From: Salinimicrobium marinum
Lineage (GTDB): Bacteria > Bacteroidota > Bacteroidia > Flavobacteriales > Flavobacteriaceae
Direction: 5' to 3'
NCBI RefSeq assembly: GCF_014651535.1
Contig: NZ_BMXB01000015.1
Span: 26,188-90,187 of the forward strand
Length of the DNA: 64,000 nt
The position numbers were made by a program, and so were the translations under genes. The notes below the pieces were generated by a model. That model had not been told where the DNA came from. It saw only the letters and a program-made list of their open reading frames with translations, and searched no databases. Below are positions 7,804-17,057 of this stretch, piece after piece (the first letter of the stretch is position 1; each line of letters opens with the position of its first letter).

Positions 7804-10200
7804 CTACCAAATAGCAGCTCTGTTTTTCAGGCGTTTCCAAAAACCTGCCTGTTCCTGCCCGTATGCGTATCCATATTTATTTCCATATCCGTAATTTGCT
7901 GAATCTACATCATTAATTACAAATCCGAGATTTTTTAGCTTTCCTTCGTTTATAGCATCAACAGGGAAATGTAATAAATCCTTCTCTGTTAAACCTGCGC
8001 GCACTACGTACAGAGTTAAATCGGCATATTGATTAATAAGGAATGTATCCACAATAAGCATTGAAGGAGCCGTATCAATAACTACATAATCATACATGGT
8101 TTCAAGCTCTTCAAACATTTTTCTTGTTTTTTCCCTTCCCAGAAGTTCAGATGGGTTAGGAGGAATGCTTCCCGAGGCAAGCAGATCGAGGTTCTTGTGG
8201 AGCGTAGATTTTTTGATAAGTGCAGTAAGCTTTACTTCATCACTAATAAGATAGTCACTCACTCCCTGGTATCTTTTGCTTTCCTGCTCAAACCGCTGAA
8301 GTTGTGGGTTTCTTAAATCCCCTCCTACAATCAGCACTTTGTTGTTGTTATTGGCAAGGGTTACCGCTAGATTAAATGCAGTAAATGTTTTTCCTTCCCC
8401 TTTAATAGACGAGGTAACCAGGATAGTATTACCCCCGGTCTTTGCCTGGGTGTTAAGCAATAAATAACGTAAATTGTTATGAAGGACCCTAAAAGATTCT
8501 GCCAGAATGGAGCGGTCATTTTCCTGGATTAACTCAGTGGTGTTTTTTCCAAGTCTTGGGATTTCCCCAAGAATAGGGATACCTGCATGTATATTCTCAA
8601 TATCATTACGGCTGTGCACCTTGTTGTTAAGCAGGTTTTTTAGATAAATTATAAGGAAAGGTATAATTAAACCTAGAATGAGCGCTGCAAGATAAATGAT
8701 CTTTGTCTTGGGTGATACAGGTTCTTCAGAGCTCCTTGCCACATCCACGATCTTGGCTTTGGGTGCAGTTACCGCCAGGGAAAGAGAAGTTTCTTCACGC
8801 TTTTGCAGCAGGTAAAGGTACAGGGCTTCTTTGATATTCTGCTGGCGCTCAATATTCCGGAACTGTTTTTCTTTGGAGGGTACGCCAGCAATCTGCGCAT
8901 CAATTTTCGCCTCCTGTGCATTGAGATCATTACGGGCAATACGAAGAGATGTGCGCATATTATTTAGACTCTGCAGTACATTTGCCTTGATTTGCTGTAT
9001 CTGGTTGTTGAGGTTAACAATAATAGGGTTGTCCTGAGTGGAGCCGGCAAGGATTCTGTCTCTTTCCAGCACCAGTTGGTTATATGACTGAATAACATTG
9101 GTCACACCCTCTTCCCGGAAACCAAGGTTGGCGGGTAGCAATCCTTCATTGTCAGATTTCAGGTAGTCGATCATTGTATTTGCCAGTTCCAGTTGGGTTT
9201 CTACTTCGAGTTGCCTGTTCCTGAAGTCATTGGCATTTTCTATAAACACCTTTGATTCTTCTTCAATGTCTGTTAGCTGATTCTCTTTTTTGAACTCTTC
9301 CTTACCAGTTTCTACTGAATCCAGTTCGCGGGTAATAATCTCCAGCCTGTCTTCAATAAAATTGGCGGTATTTAAAGAAACCAGATTTTTATCGGCAATG
9401 GCTTGTTGATTATATTCAAAGATCAACTGGTCCACGATTTGCCGGGCTTTTTCCTTTACAGGATCCTGAAGGCTTATCTCGATAAGACTTGAATTTTTAT
9501 CTGTGAGGTTTACCTGGATTTTTTGTTGATAAGCAATAGCAGCTTTGTCTAAGGTAGTAATACTAACTTCAACAGGTTCTCCCACGGTTATTGCAGAAGT
9601 ATTTTCAAAGACCGGCGTCACAGAGAGCTGTGCATACGGTATGTTTAAAGCTTCTCCGAAATTCATTTTTTTACTGAAACCAGAGGCTTCCATTTCCACC
9701 GTATAAGTGGAATCTGAAGTAATTGTAAAAATCAAAGGTTCCTTTTCCTCAATTTCAGCAAAACGTTTTGCATCAAAAGCAAGGATCTGCACTTTAAAAG
9801 GTTTATTGGCAAACAGTTCTGTGGTACGAACCTCTCCTTTTTTAAAGTACCGGATGTGGAGATTTAGCTCTCTGGCAACGTTGGTCATTAAGCGCTCAGA
9901 ACGAAGGATTCCAATCTCATTTTCAATGGAATTCGTTCCCATGCTGCCCAGCATTCCAAGGTCTGCAAACGCCGACATTTCCGAAGGCATATTGCCGTTC
10001 TTTTCATCCTTAATAATTACGGTGGCTTTGGTGTTATAGATAGGAGTAGTATAGCGTAGGTACATAAAAGCACCAAAAAGGCAGATGATAACTCCCGCTA
10101 CAAACCAGGGCCAGTGGCGCAGGTATTTCGACAACTCCTCCCGTAGGTTAATTTCTTCTTCCTGTGGACGGGGACGGGTTTGGGTAGGGTTTTGTGACAT
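7804..10200 (-). CDS. wzc: Polysaccharide co-polymerase with BY-kinase domain (Wzc-like)
   Basis: This 798-residue inner-membrane protein controls chain length and export together with Wza. A Wzz domain with a first transmembrane helix near residues 33-50 is followed by a long periplasmic coiled-coil region (~270-450). A second helix lies near 510-530, and the cytoplasmic bacterial tyrosine kinase domain follows. The kinase shows Walker A (SSIKGEGKTFTAFNLA), Walker A' (VLIVGGDLRNPQ) and Walker B (YDYVVIDTAPSM). The C-terminus is rich in tyrosine (YGYGNKYGYAYG), the cluster that is autophosphorylated in this family. Its start lies 3 bp after the wza stop. It closes the two-gene export unit. 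Confidence 0.95.
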   Translation of the reverse strand: MSQNPTQTRPRPQEEEINLREELSKYLRHWPWFVAGVIICLFGAFMYLRYTTPIYNTKATVIIKDEKNGNMPSEMSAFADLGMLGSMGTNSIENEIGILRSERLMTNVARELNLHIRYFKKGEVRTTELFANKPFKVQILAFDAKRFAEIEEKEPLIFTITSDSTYTVEMEASGFSKKMNFGEALNIPYAQLSVTPVFENTSAITVGEPVEVSITTLDKAAIAYQQKIQVNLTDKNSSLIEISLQDPVKEKARQIVDQLIFEYNQQAIADKNLVSLNTANFIEDRLEIITRELDSVETGKEEFKKENQLTDIEEESKVFIENANDFRNRQLEVETQLELANTMIDYLKSDNEGLLPANLGFREEGVTNVIQSYNQLVLERDRILAGSTQDNPIIVNLNNQIQQIKANVLQSLNNMRTSLRIARNDLNAQEAKIDAQIAGVPSKEKQFRNIERQQNIKEALYLYLLQKREETSLSLAVTAPKAKIVDVARSSEEPVSPKTKIIYLAALILGLIIPFLIIYLKNLLNNKVHSRNDIENIHAGIPILGEIPRLGKNTTELIQENDRSILAESFRVLHNNLRYLLLNTQAKTGGNTILVTSSIKGEGKTFTAFNLAVTLANNNNKVLIVGGDLRNPQLQRFEQESKRYQGVSDYLISDEVKLTALIKKSTLHKNLDLLASGSIPPNPSELLGREKTRKMFEELETMYDYVVIDTAPSMLIVDTFLINQYADLTLYVVRAGLTEKDLLHFPVDAINEGKLKNLGFVINDVDSANYGYGNKYGYAYGQEQAGFWKRLKNRAAIW

Positions 10201-10202
10201 AA

Positions 10203-10982
10203 CTAGTTTGTAAGTAGGATTGCAAGAGAAATTAATACAGAAGCAATGGAGATATAAACAGAGGCATTCCTGTTATAACTGGCTCCCTGCATCTGGGCCT
10301 GATTTGGTTCAATATACACCACGTCATTTTGATGCAGGTAGTAGTATTCGGAATTTAAAAAGTCGCTTTGGGTAAGATCCACATATTCGTATTCCTTAGT
10401 GTCCCCTGTTTCCCGTAAGATCATGATATTATCCCTGCGGCCGTAGATGGTAAGATCTCCTGCCATTCCCAATGCTTTGGAAAGACTAATACGCTCATCG
10501 GGTACCGTAAAGGTGCCGGGGCGGTTCACTTCTCCCAGTACGGTAACCTGGAAGTTGACCAGTTTGATGTTGATAATTGGGTTTTGTACATACCTGGAAA
10601 TTTCTGTCTTGAATTTCTCTACCAGCTCCTGTCTGGTAAGTCCTGCTACATGGACTGTTCCCAGTACCGGAAATTCTATATTCCCATCGCTGTCTACCAG
10701 GTAACTCTGTAGCTGCATGTTACCCTGAATACCCATATCTCCAATTCTTGGGGCAGAGGTCACCGGGAGGTTAAAAGGCTGCACAGCTTCTATATTTGCA
10801 GCCGAAACCGTAATGGTGAGCAGGTCATTCGGCTGGATTTTAAGATTTGTTTTAGCAGCATCAATAGTGCTTTGAAGTTCCGGCATATTTTGGAAATAGG
10901 CTATCTTCTTGCGAGATACACAAGAGCCTAAAATCAGGGCAGATACTGCCAGTAGGATAAGGGGGCGAAATCTTATTTTCAT
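10203..10982 (-). CDS. wza: Outer-membrane polysaccharide export lipoprotein (Wza-like)
   Basis: This 259-residue lipoprotein has a signal peptide ending in the lipobox LILGSC, followed by SRKKIAYFQNMPELQ as is usual in Bacteroidota Wza homologues. A Poly_export domain (residues ~48-130, NDLLTITVSAAN) precedes a SLBB domain (VTVLGEVNRPGTFTVPDERISLSKALGMAGD). A final hydrophobic helix may cross the outer membrane. The family forms the export channel and works with Wzc, encoded 3 bp downstream. It has a near-consensus promoter at 11000-11030. Confidence 0.93.
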   Translation of the reverse strand: MKIRFRPLILLAVSALILGSCVSRKKIAYFQNMPELQSTIDAAKTNLKIQPNDLLTITVSAANIEAVQPFNLPVTSAPRIGDMGIQGNMQLQSYLVDSDGNIEFPVLGTVHVAGLTRQELVEKFKTEISRYVQNPIINIKLVNFQVTVLGEVNRPGTFTVPDERISLSKALGMAGDLTIYGRRDNIMILRETGDTKEYEYVDLTQSDFLNSEYYYLHQNDVVYIEPNQAQMQGASYNRNASVYISIASVLISLAILLTN

Positions 10983-10999
10983 AATATTTGTAATGCTTG

Positions 11000-11030
11000 C
11001 AAAACTACCATATTAAGATTTGTTTAACAA
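11000..11030 (-). promoter_or_regulatory. Bacteroidota-type promoter for wza-wzc
   Basis: On the minus strand a TTG (11030-11028) is followed after exactly 20 bases by TAGTTTTG (11007-11000). This fits the Bacteroidota -33/-7 consensus TTG-N17-23-TAnnTTTG. The start codon lies 17 bases downstream of the -7 box, so the leader is very short. Confidence 0.75.
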
Positions 11031-11373
11031 TGGTTCGTTGCGTTAAAATTTGGGGTATTTGATGCTTTAAACTTTGTCTTTAAAACTATGGCTGTTTATG
11101 ATATATCCCGAAGGGGACGTGCGCTATTCATCCTTTATTTAAATTCAGAAGAAACAATATTTCAGCAGGTTGAAACCTTGAAAATTATACTGCACAAGAT
11201 CTGTATTCAAGAGAACGCATTAGGTCGTTTAGTAACACCTCATGGTTTTTAAAAGAAAAGAGTTGAGTTTATTTATTCTGAAGTGCAAGGATAGTTTTGG
11301 GGAGCTAATGGAGGATCAAGCCTTGATCTCTTGAAAATTTTTTAATGGAGGTTCATGATTAAATCATCTTTAG
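11031..11373. other. Intergenic region between the yjbH-like pair and wza
   Basis: I found no gene here. A short palindrome, GATCAAG-C-CTTGATC, lies near 11313, and ATGATTAAATCAT is near 11355, just beyond the downstream stop of the YjbH-like pair. Neither has a good T tract, so I do not call a terminator. Confidence 0.4.
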
Positions 11374-12495
11374 TTATAAACTTTTTAGAAAACCTTCTTT
11401 GTATTGTCTTAGCAAATCGGGCAACCTTGGCATCCCGAGCCGGAAATTACGGGCAACGGGATCTTCATTGTTATAGCTGTATTCCCACCGGAACTCTTCG
11501 GTAGTACGCAGTTCTACATGTTTGTTTCTGTAGAAGCTGCCGGGCCAAAGGGAGAATGCGAATTGAAAACCTCCCGAGAAACCTGCCTCTGTGGAAGCGA
11601 CATGCAATCCCAGGTCAACCGTTCCAAATTGCTTTATTAGATCCAGCCTGGCTCCCCTGTCTTCAAACAGAAATTGACCGGCACTTAATTGGACACTTAA
11701 ATTTTCCATAGGCAAACGATATTCGACATCTGCTATGGCCAGCAGGTTATTCATCTGTTCGGAATATACACTGGTACCGTGAAGCCAGTAAAAGCCCGTT
11801 AGTGATGTTTGAAATCCAAAGCTCCAGGCCTGCTCCATGGGAGCATACCTGTATTCAAAATCTACTCCATATCGGTCATAGTAGAAACTACCCAGACTCA
11901 AACCAATAAAATGTCTATTAAAAGGTTGTGCAAAATAATGCAGCATGGAAGGTGCTGCCCTAAGCTTCATGGATTGATTGTCAAGGGAATTTTCAACAGG
12001 AATGGCAATTCCGCTCTGCAGGCTTAAACCGGGGGCAACATAAATTCTGCTGTCCAGGATAAGATTAAATTTTGTTTGAAAAGGATGCGAATAGTAACCA
12101 AACCTGGCCGAAACTTCAGGATGCACCCGCAAATGGAATCGATAATCCCTGAAAAAATGGTTCTCCTTCCTGAAGAATTTCCGATCGTTGGCAGATAATT
12201 CTTTAAAACTGAAATCTCCTGCCGTATAGCTCCCAATTGGGGTGTTGTGATAAAGAGGAATCCATACAAGCGGTTTTTCCAAAAAACCGGAATGCTGCAG
12301 CAACAAATTAGCAAATCGCATGGAGTGATAAGGATTTCGGAATTCCCTGTGCTCAAAGAATACTTTCAGGCTATCGTCCTGTTCCTTAACCTGGACATTC
12401 TCAAAACCTGCATCGAAAAGGGTCTGCCGTAGTTCCTGTGCCTGTAGGAGACCAGCTGCCAGATAAAAAATGATATTAATCCAGACTTTTCTCAT
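11374..12495 (-). CDS. YjbH-like outer-membrane protein, C-terminal-half equivalent
   Basis: This 373-residue secreted protein has the signal peptide MRKVWINIIFYLAAGLLQAQ. Much of the rest alternates aromatic and polar residues as in outer-membrane beta strands (RFHLRVHPEVSARFGYYSHPF, and later EFRWEYSYNNEDPVARNFRLG). The start overlaps the end of the upstream gene by 20 bp. Together the two proteins (373 + 265 residues) approach the length of one YjbH, an outer-membrane protein of YjbEFGH exopolysaccharide operons. I infer that a single YjbH is encoded here as two proteins. The family call rests on general pattern and context. Confidence 0.55.
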   Translation of the reverse strand: MRKVWINIIFYLAAGLLQAQELRQTLFDAGFENVQVKEQDDSLKVFFEHREFRNPYHSMRFANLLLQHSGFLEKPLVWIPLYHNTPIGSYTAGDFSFKELSANDRKFFRKENHFFRDYRFHLRVHPEVSARFGYYSHPFQTKFNLILDSRIYVAPGLSLQSGIAIPVENSLDNQSMKLRAAPSMLHYFAQPFNRHFIGLSLGSFYYDRYGVDFEYRYAPMEQAWSFGFQTSLTGFYWLHGTSVYSEQMNNLLAIADVEYRLPMENLSVQLSAGQFLFEDRGARLDLIKQFGTVDLGLHVASTEAGFSGGFQFAFSLWPGSFYRNKHVELRTTEEFRWEYSYNNEDPVARNFRLGMPRLPDLLRQYKEGFLKSL

Positions 12496-13273
12496 ATTTT
12501 CTTAAAGCCCGTGGGGCAAAATCAAGATTAAAGTGGGAAGAAACCTGGAAAGCAAGTTCCTTTCCTTCAAAGGTGTAGCCCTGCAGGTAAAGCCTGTCCC
12601 ATATTTTCACATAAACACCTGCATTTAGGGTATTGGTATCGTGTTCCACCATGATTCCTCCAAAATCAACAAGGGAGTAGGTAATACCACCAAAAAATCC
12701 GGTGAGATATAATTTGTTATAAAAATCATGTTTTTGCCTGATCTCTATATCGAAAATGTTTTTGCTTTTTTTATTTCTAATGAATACATAGGGTGAGCCG
12801 TAACCCCCGGTTAATTTCAGCGTACCGATGCCGGTGTGGAAGTTCTTAGTAGCCACCAGGTAGTCATGTGACATGACAGGAGACACAGATCCCGGCGGGG
12901 TTATACCTAAAACAAGGGAAGGCAGAAAAGTAGTTTCCCGTAGCAATTTAAACCGAAAATCCAGTTGACGATCCCCAATTCCTATTTTGTCTTTTAATAA
13001 GGGTCTGTAGGCAATACTCAGGTTCATCTCCATAAAGGAGGTAATTCCCATTCTAACACTATACATGTTCAGGGTATTGTTGTTGGTGTTTGTTTGAAAA
13101 AGAGAAAATTCACGTGGCAGATAGGCAAAGCTAAATCCCAGCGGTTGTTCCTCATTCCAATCTGCAGAGGGAATTGCCAGCAGCCCGGGCTTTCCAAAAA
13201 AATTTACCTGTCCCAACACCGGCTTTGTTAATAAAATGGCCAGCAGGAACAGGTAAAGGTTTATCTTATTCAT
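12476..13273 (-). CDS. YjbH-like outer-membrane protein, N-terminal-half equivalent
   Basis: This 265-residue protein has a signal peptide ending VLGQ. The mature start, FFGKPGLLAIPSADWNEEQPLGFSFAYLP, resembles the opening of YjbH/DUF940 proteins, where a GLPGL..PSA-type motif precedes beta strands. Later strands include FFGGITYSLVDFGGIMVEHD. It is probably a small beta barrel in the outer membrane. It follows the coiled-coil lipoprotein gene by 45 bp and overlaps the next gene by 20 bp. A role in polysaccharide secretion is inferred from the YjbH resemblance and from wza-wzc nearby. Confidence 0.6.
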   Translation of the reverse strand: MNKINLYLFLLAILLTKPVLGQVNFFGKPGLLAIPSADWNEEQPLGFSFAYLPREFSLFQTNTNNNTLNMYSVRMGITSFMEMNLSIAYRPLLKDKIGIGDRQLDFRFKLLRETTFLPSLVLGITPPGSVSPVMSHDYLVATKNFHTGIGTLKLTGGYGSPYVFIRNKKSKNIFDIEIRQKHDFYNKLYLTGFFGGITYSLVDFGGIMVEHDTNTLNAGVYVKIWDRLYLQGYTFEGKELAFQVSSHFNLDFAPRALRKYEKSLD

Positions 13274-13318
13274 ATAAAAGCCTTTCTTTTTAATATAAAA
13301 AGAAATGTACAGGCAGGA

Positions 13319-14395
13319 TTAATTTCCAGAACCCTGGTTGTGACAGTTGGCCAGGCCTTCATTCAGGATTTCGTCAGCCTGGTCTTTTGATGTTTCAAAG
13401 TCGGCAGCTACCTGGTCCTCTTTTGTTTCCTTTATTTCAAGGGCGGTTGCTTTTTCAGCTTCCATACGGTTGTCCAGAAGTTCTAATACAAGAACGTTCC
13501 ATTCTTCTAAAGCAGCTCTTGCGTCAAGAGCATATAGCAGGGTGAGTTGTTTAAGTTGTGTAGCCAGTGCTGTTTCACCAATACTGGTAGCTTTTTCCGC
13601 AGCAGCAAGAATGTCTGTAAGCGTCGCTTTTATATCGCTTTTATTGGTAGCATAATGTTCTTCCTGCGTCTCAAGTCTATCATCATAACGGGCATCTGCC
13701 TCACCTAACCTTCTAGTATAATTAGCTTCAATCGTGCTTAGGTTGGTTTCCATTTGTGCAGTAAGGTCTGCTATTTTATCATCATATGCAGCCCTCGTTA
13801 ATTCTCCACAAGATCCGGTTACCTGAGATACAGGATCTAAATCTCCAAAATCGTTGGTTTTGTTGCCTGAGGTTTTGGTACCCATTGCTTTCAGGGCTTC
13901 AAGATCTGCAGTGAAATTAATTTCAGGAAGTAATTTAGAAATTTCTTCAGGAAGGTCTTCCAATTGATCTCTTACTGCAGCAAGATCGGCATCTAATTCT
14001 TCATCCTGATTTAGAATCGCGTCAATAGCGGCTTCATCCAGGTTTGCAGCCTTTTCCTGTACAGAGGCAGGTAATTGTTGTGAGAATTCTCCTACTTCTC
14101 TAAGGGATTCTTTGGTAGCATCGCTAATGCTGCCGGTATCTCCTGCGTTCAAAACATCGGTCACGATGTTTTCGGTTTCTTCAGATGCTTCTATGCTTCC
14201 GGTTTCAGGTTCGGTGATCTGTGGATCTTCATCTTCTACAGGAGGCAAATCTGCCACCTCTTCAAAATCGGGTGCCGTAGGCTCAGGCTCAGGAGCATCG
14301 TCATCTGAACTACAGTTCGATAAAAGAAATGATCCTGCTACCAGTGTGGATAAGAACAGTGCTCTTCGCACCGGTTGAATAAATGTGGTTTTCAT
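13319..14395 (-). CDS. Acidic coiled-coil lipoprotein of unknown function
   Basis: This 358-residue protein has a long signal peptide with lipobox LLSNC and the Bacteroidota-type sequence SSDDDAPEPEP after the cysteine. A Pro/Glu-rich linker (residues ~30-75) leads into Ala/Glu/Leu-rich helices. Residues ~195-350 look like a long coiled coil (YTRRLGEADARYDDRLETQ). Two cysteines (in GSCGEL near residue 195 and LANCHNQ near the C-terminus) bracket the coiled coil and could form a disulphide. It is the first gene of the unit with the YjbH-like pair, behind a promoter at 14431-14461. I do not recognise the family. Confidence 0.75.
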   Translation of the reverse strand: MKTTFIQPVRRALFLSTLVAGSFLLSNCSSDDDAPEPEPTAPDFEEVADLPPVEDEDPQITEPETGSIEASEETENIVTDVLNAGDTGSISDATKESLREVGEFSQQLPASVQEKAANLDEAAIDAILNQDEELDADLAAVRDQLEDLPEEISKLLPEINFTADLEALKAMGTKTSGNKTNDFGDLDPVSQVTGSCGELTRAAYDDKIADLTAQMETNLSTIEANYTRRLGEADARYDDRLETQEEHYATNKSDIKATLTDILAAAEKATSIGETALATQLKQLTLLYALDARAALEEWNVLVLELLDNRMEAEKATALEIKETKEDQVAADFETSKDQADEILNEGLANCHNQGSGN

Positions 14396-14430
14396 AATTG
14401 GTTTTTGAAATTAATTGATTTAACTGATTT

Positions 14431-14461
14431 AAAAGATACAAATGTAAAATTTTTCCTTCAA
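14431..14461 (-). promoter_or_regulatory. Promoter for the lipoprotein/YjbH-like unit
   Basis: On the minus strand TTG (14461-14459) is followed after 20 bases by TATCTTTT (14438-14431), close to the Bacteroidota -33/-7 pattern. The spacing equals that of the wza promoter. The start codon is 36 bases downstream of the -7 box. Confidence 0.6.
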
Positions 14462-14488
14462 CGCTTTTTTCACAATGTACGTTTTTTC

Positions 14489-15676
14489 TTACAATACATT
14501 CTGTTGTTTTTCAGGCCGTAGCTTTACTTTGTGTGGGTAGCTTCCTGAAGCATGAAAGGTCATGGCTTTTCGCTCTCCCATAATTTTGAGTCGGTAAAAA
14601 AGAAAAAAGCTGCTGCCATAAAGAAAAACGACCAGTAAAGTTAGCCACAAATGGGGAAGAAGGTTTGAGAAATAAATGTATATGCTAATTACGATGAGGT
14701 TAAACAGTGCCAGGCTAAGGCTGGCTTTTTTATGAGTAAAGCCCAGGTCGAGTAGTACATGATGTATATGATTCCTGTCCGGAGAAAAAGGGCTGGTACC
14801 GCTAAGCTTCCTTATGATCATCACCCTAAGGGTATCAAAAATGGGGATAAACAACACGCAGGCAACAAATAATAATCTGTTCGCAGGTTCATGACCTTCC
14901 TTCATAAGCGGTAGAAAAGGTTCCATCACCAGGACCCGGATTCCCAGAAATGCCAGTACGAGGCCTATCACGAGGGAACCCGAATCACCCATGAAGATCT
15001 TACGATTTCCCCGGGAAAAGTTGAAACGTAAAAATGCACTGAGAATCCCGGTAATACTGAGACTTACCATCGCATAAAAAGGCTGATTGGTTGAATAAAA
15101 TACCATGGCAAAGCAGGCACTTATCACAATCCCGACCATTGAAGCCAGCCCATCGATCCCATCGATGAGGTTGTAGGCATTGATGAGGGCGATTACCAGA
15201 AAGGCTTTTATAAACAATCCGGCTACTTCCGGGATTTGGTAGATCCCCCAAAAACCTTCCAGGCTGGAGAGGTGCAACTCCGGAGAGAAAATAATAAAAC
15301 AGGTAGCGGTGATCTGCCCAAACAGTTTTACCCGTGCTGTCGAAACCACTAAATCATCTTTTAATCCTACCATAAACAGCACAGTAATAGCGGCGATAAG
15401 ATGGTTCCCTACATAACTTAGCCGCATACTTTGTATAAGGCTCAGCACCAGGATGAGGGTGATGAAAAATGCCACGCCACCAAAAGAAGGCGTTTCTATT
15501 TTATGAGAGCTACGCCCTACTACAGCAGCGGTTAGGTTTTTTTCTTTGCTTACCCATAGCACTTTAGGGATGAGGTAAAATGTGACCACAAATGTCCCTA
15601 AGAAAAGGCAGCCAAGAAACACTTCATAATGCGAACGAAAAAATTCAAGGACAAGGTTTTGATCCAGAATGTTCAT
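14489..15676 (-). CDS. Polyprenyl-phosphate N-acetylhexosamine-1-phosphate transferase (WecA/MraY family)
   Basis: This 395-residue protein has about ten transmembrane helices. Family motifs are present: the Mg-binding NAYNLIDGIDGLAS (residues ~165-180), FMGDSGSLVIG, and the cytoplasmic loop SPDRNHIHHVLLDLG, whose HIHH matches the WecA/TagO subfamily rather than MraY. Members transfer GlcNAc-1-P or a related sugar phosphate to undecaprenyl phosphate, starting the lipid-linked repeat unit. It lies alone between the yjbH-like unit and the big operon's terminator. This is the only initiating transferase in the window and so probably primes the polysaccharide. Confidence 0.9.
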   Translation of the reverse strand: MNILDQNLVLEFFRSHYEVFLGCLFLGTFVVTFYLIPKVLWVSKEKNLTAAVVGRSSHKIETPSFGGVAFFITLILVLSLIQSMRLSYVGNHLIAAITVLFMVGLKDDLVVSTARVKLFGQITATCFIIFSPELHLSSLEGFWGIYQIPEVAGLFIKAFLVIALINAYNLIDGIDGLASMVGIVISACFAMVFYSTNQPFYAMVSLSITGILSAFLRFNFSRGNRKIFMGDSGSLVIGLVLAFLGIRVLVMEPFLPLMKEGHEPANRLLFVACVLFIPIFDTLRVMIIRKLSGTSPFSPDRNHIHHVLLDLGFTHKKASLSLALFNLIVISIYIYFSNLLPHLWLTLLVVFLYGSSFFLFYRLKIMGERKAMTFHASGSYPHKVKLRPEKQQNVL

Positions 15677-15820
15677 AATTGAAATAATTTTGGTTGGTGT
15701 TCTCGATACTATGAATGAATGCTAGCGCATTTATGTATCACTCGAACTGACGAAAATCGTCAATGGTTTGAAAATATCGATTCAGGAATATTTGACCGGT
15801 AGGGATGATCTTTTTGAAGG

Positions 15821-15850
15821 TATTATTGTATAAAGTATTATTGTATAAAG
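15821..15850. repeat. Tandem 15-bp repeat, two perfect copies
   Basis: TATTATTGTATAAAG occurs twice without a gap in the 280-bp region between the WecA-like gene and the epimerase, followed by a third partial start (TATAGTG). No function is apparent. It lies upstream of the WecA-like gene and could affect its promoter. Confidence 0.7.
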
Positions 15851-15913
15851 TATAGTGTACAATGGCTCTAGGTAGAATCATTGTGGTCAAGAGTAACGTG
15901 CAGAATAAAAAGT

Positions 15914-15960
15914 TCCCCCTTCGGAGCCTGTCCCGGATTCATTTCGGGAGGATAGGGGGA
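15914..15960 (-). terminator. Terminator of the large EPS operon
   Basis: Directly after the epimerase stop, TCCCCCT and AGGGGGA pair at the base, with an inner TCCCG/CGGGA stem. On the minus strand ACTTTTTATT follows. It marks the end of the operon running from 34156. Confidence 0.7.
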
Positions 15961-17055
15961 TTAATAAATTGCCAGCAGTTTCTCTACAATCCTCTCAGCA
16001 GTCTTTCCATCCCACAGTGGGATCTCGCCTCCTTTTTTCCATTCCCCTGACATTAATTTATCCAGGTATGGTTTAAGATTTTTGGGATCTGTTCCCACAA
16101 GCTCATTGGTGCCCATGGTAATTGTCTCCGGGCGCTCTGTATTGTCACGAAGGGTCATACAGGGTACTCCCATCACAGTGGTTTCTTCTGTAATTCCGCC
16201 TGAATCTGTAATTACCGCTTTTGCATTTTTTACTAAAAAATTAAATTCAAGATAGGAGAGTGGCTCCACGTAATGCAGCCTATGATGTTCTATGCCTAAA
16301 TTTTGAAGGATCTTTGCTGTACGTGGGTGTACCGGAAAGATCACCGGAAGATCTCCGGTGCCATCAATAATGGCTTGCATCATATCCTTAAGTTTCTCTT
16401 CTTCATCAACATTTGCAGGGCGATGCAGGGTTAATACAAAATATTGCTTTTCCTGTAAGGCTTCTCCTCTTATCTTTATTTCAGGATCTATGAAGCGCTC
16501 CATATTGGAGAGCAGGGTATCGATCATTGTATTGCCTACAAAATGGATCCGTTCTTGCTCAACCCCGCCTTTTCTTAGATTCACATTTGCTATCTCAGAA
16601 GTGGTAAAGAAATGATCGGTAATACTATCAGTTACGATGCGGTTAATTTCTTCAGGCATTCGTTGATCTGAAGATCTTATTCCTGCTTCCACGTGCACTA
16701 CCTGGGTATTCAATTTCTTAGCAACAATACTGCAAGCCATAGTCGAGGTAACATCCCCAACAACCAAAACAACATCTGCCGGGTTTTCCTCTAGCTCTTT
16801 TTCAAAACGTACCATGATATTGGCCGTCTGCTCTGCCTGACTACCGCCACCGGCTTCCAGGTTGACGTGAGGCTCAGGAATCCCAAGTTGCTTAAAAAAG
16901 GAACCCGACATCTTCTTATCGTAATGCTGGCCGGTGTGTACCAGGCGAAAATGAATTTTTCCCCCTGCTACTTTGGCTTTTTCAATAGCTTTAATAATTG
17001 GAGCAATCTTCACAAAGTTTGGACGCGCTCCTGCGATAATGGTAATTTTTGGCAT
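15961..17055 (-). CDS. wecB: UDP-N-acetylglucosamine 2-epimerase (non-hydrolysing)
   Basis: This 364-residue cytoplasmic enzyme has the full family length. It has the N-terminal GARPNFVKIAPIIKAIEKA, the HTGQHYDKKMS segment, the motif HVEAGIRS, the UDP-binding region VHPRTAKIL, and DSGGITEETTVMGVPC near the C-terminus. The family interconverts UDP-GlcNAc and UDP-ManNAc. It is the last gene of the large operon, 2 bp after a WbuB-like GT4, and is followed at once by a terminator. A second epimerase begins at base 69 of this window, so two manno-configured or modified sugars may be made. Confidence 0.93.
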   Translation of the reverse strand: MPKITIIAGARPNFVKIAPIIKAIEKAKVAGGKIHFRLVHTGQHYDKKMSGSFFKQLGIPEPHVNLEAGGGSQAEQTANIMVRFEKELEENPADVVLVVGDVTSTMACSIVAKKLNTQVVHVEAGIRSSDQRMPEEINRIVTDSITDHFFTTSEIANVNLRKGGVEQERIHFVGNTMIDTLLSNMERFIDPEIKIRGEALQEKQYFVLTLHRPANVDEEEKLKDMMQAIIDGTGDLPVIFPVHPRTAKILQNLGIEHHRLHYVEPLSYLEFNFLVKNAKAVITDSGGITEETTVMGVPCMTLRDNTERPETITMGTNELVGTDPKNLKPYLDKLMSGEWKKGGEIPLWDGKTAERIVEKLLAIY

Positions 17056-17057
17056 GG

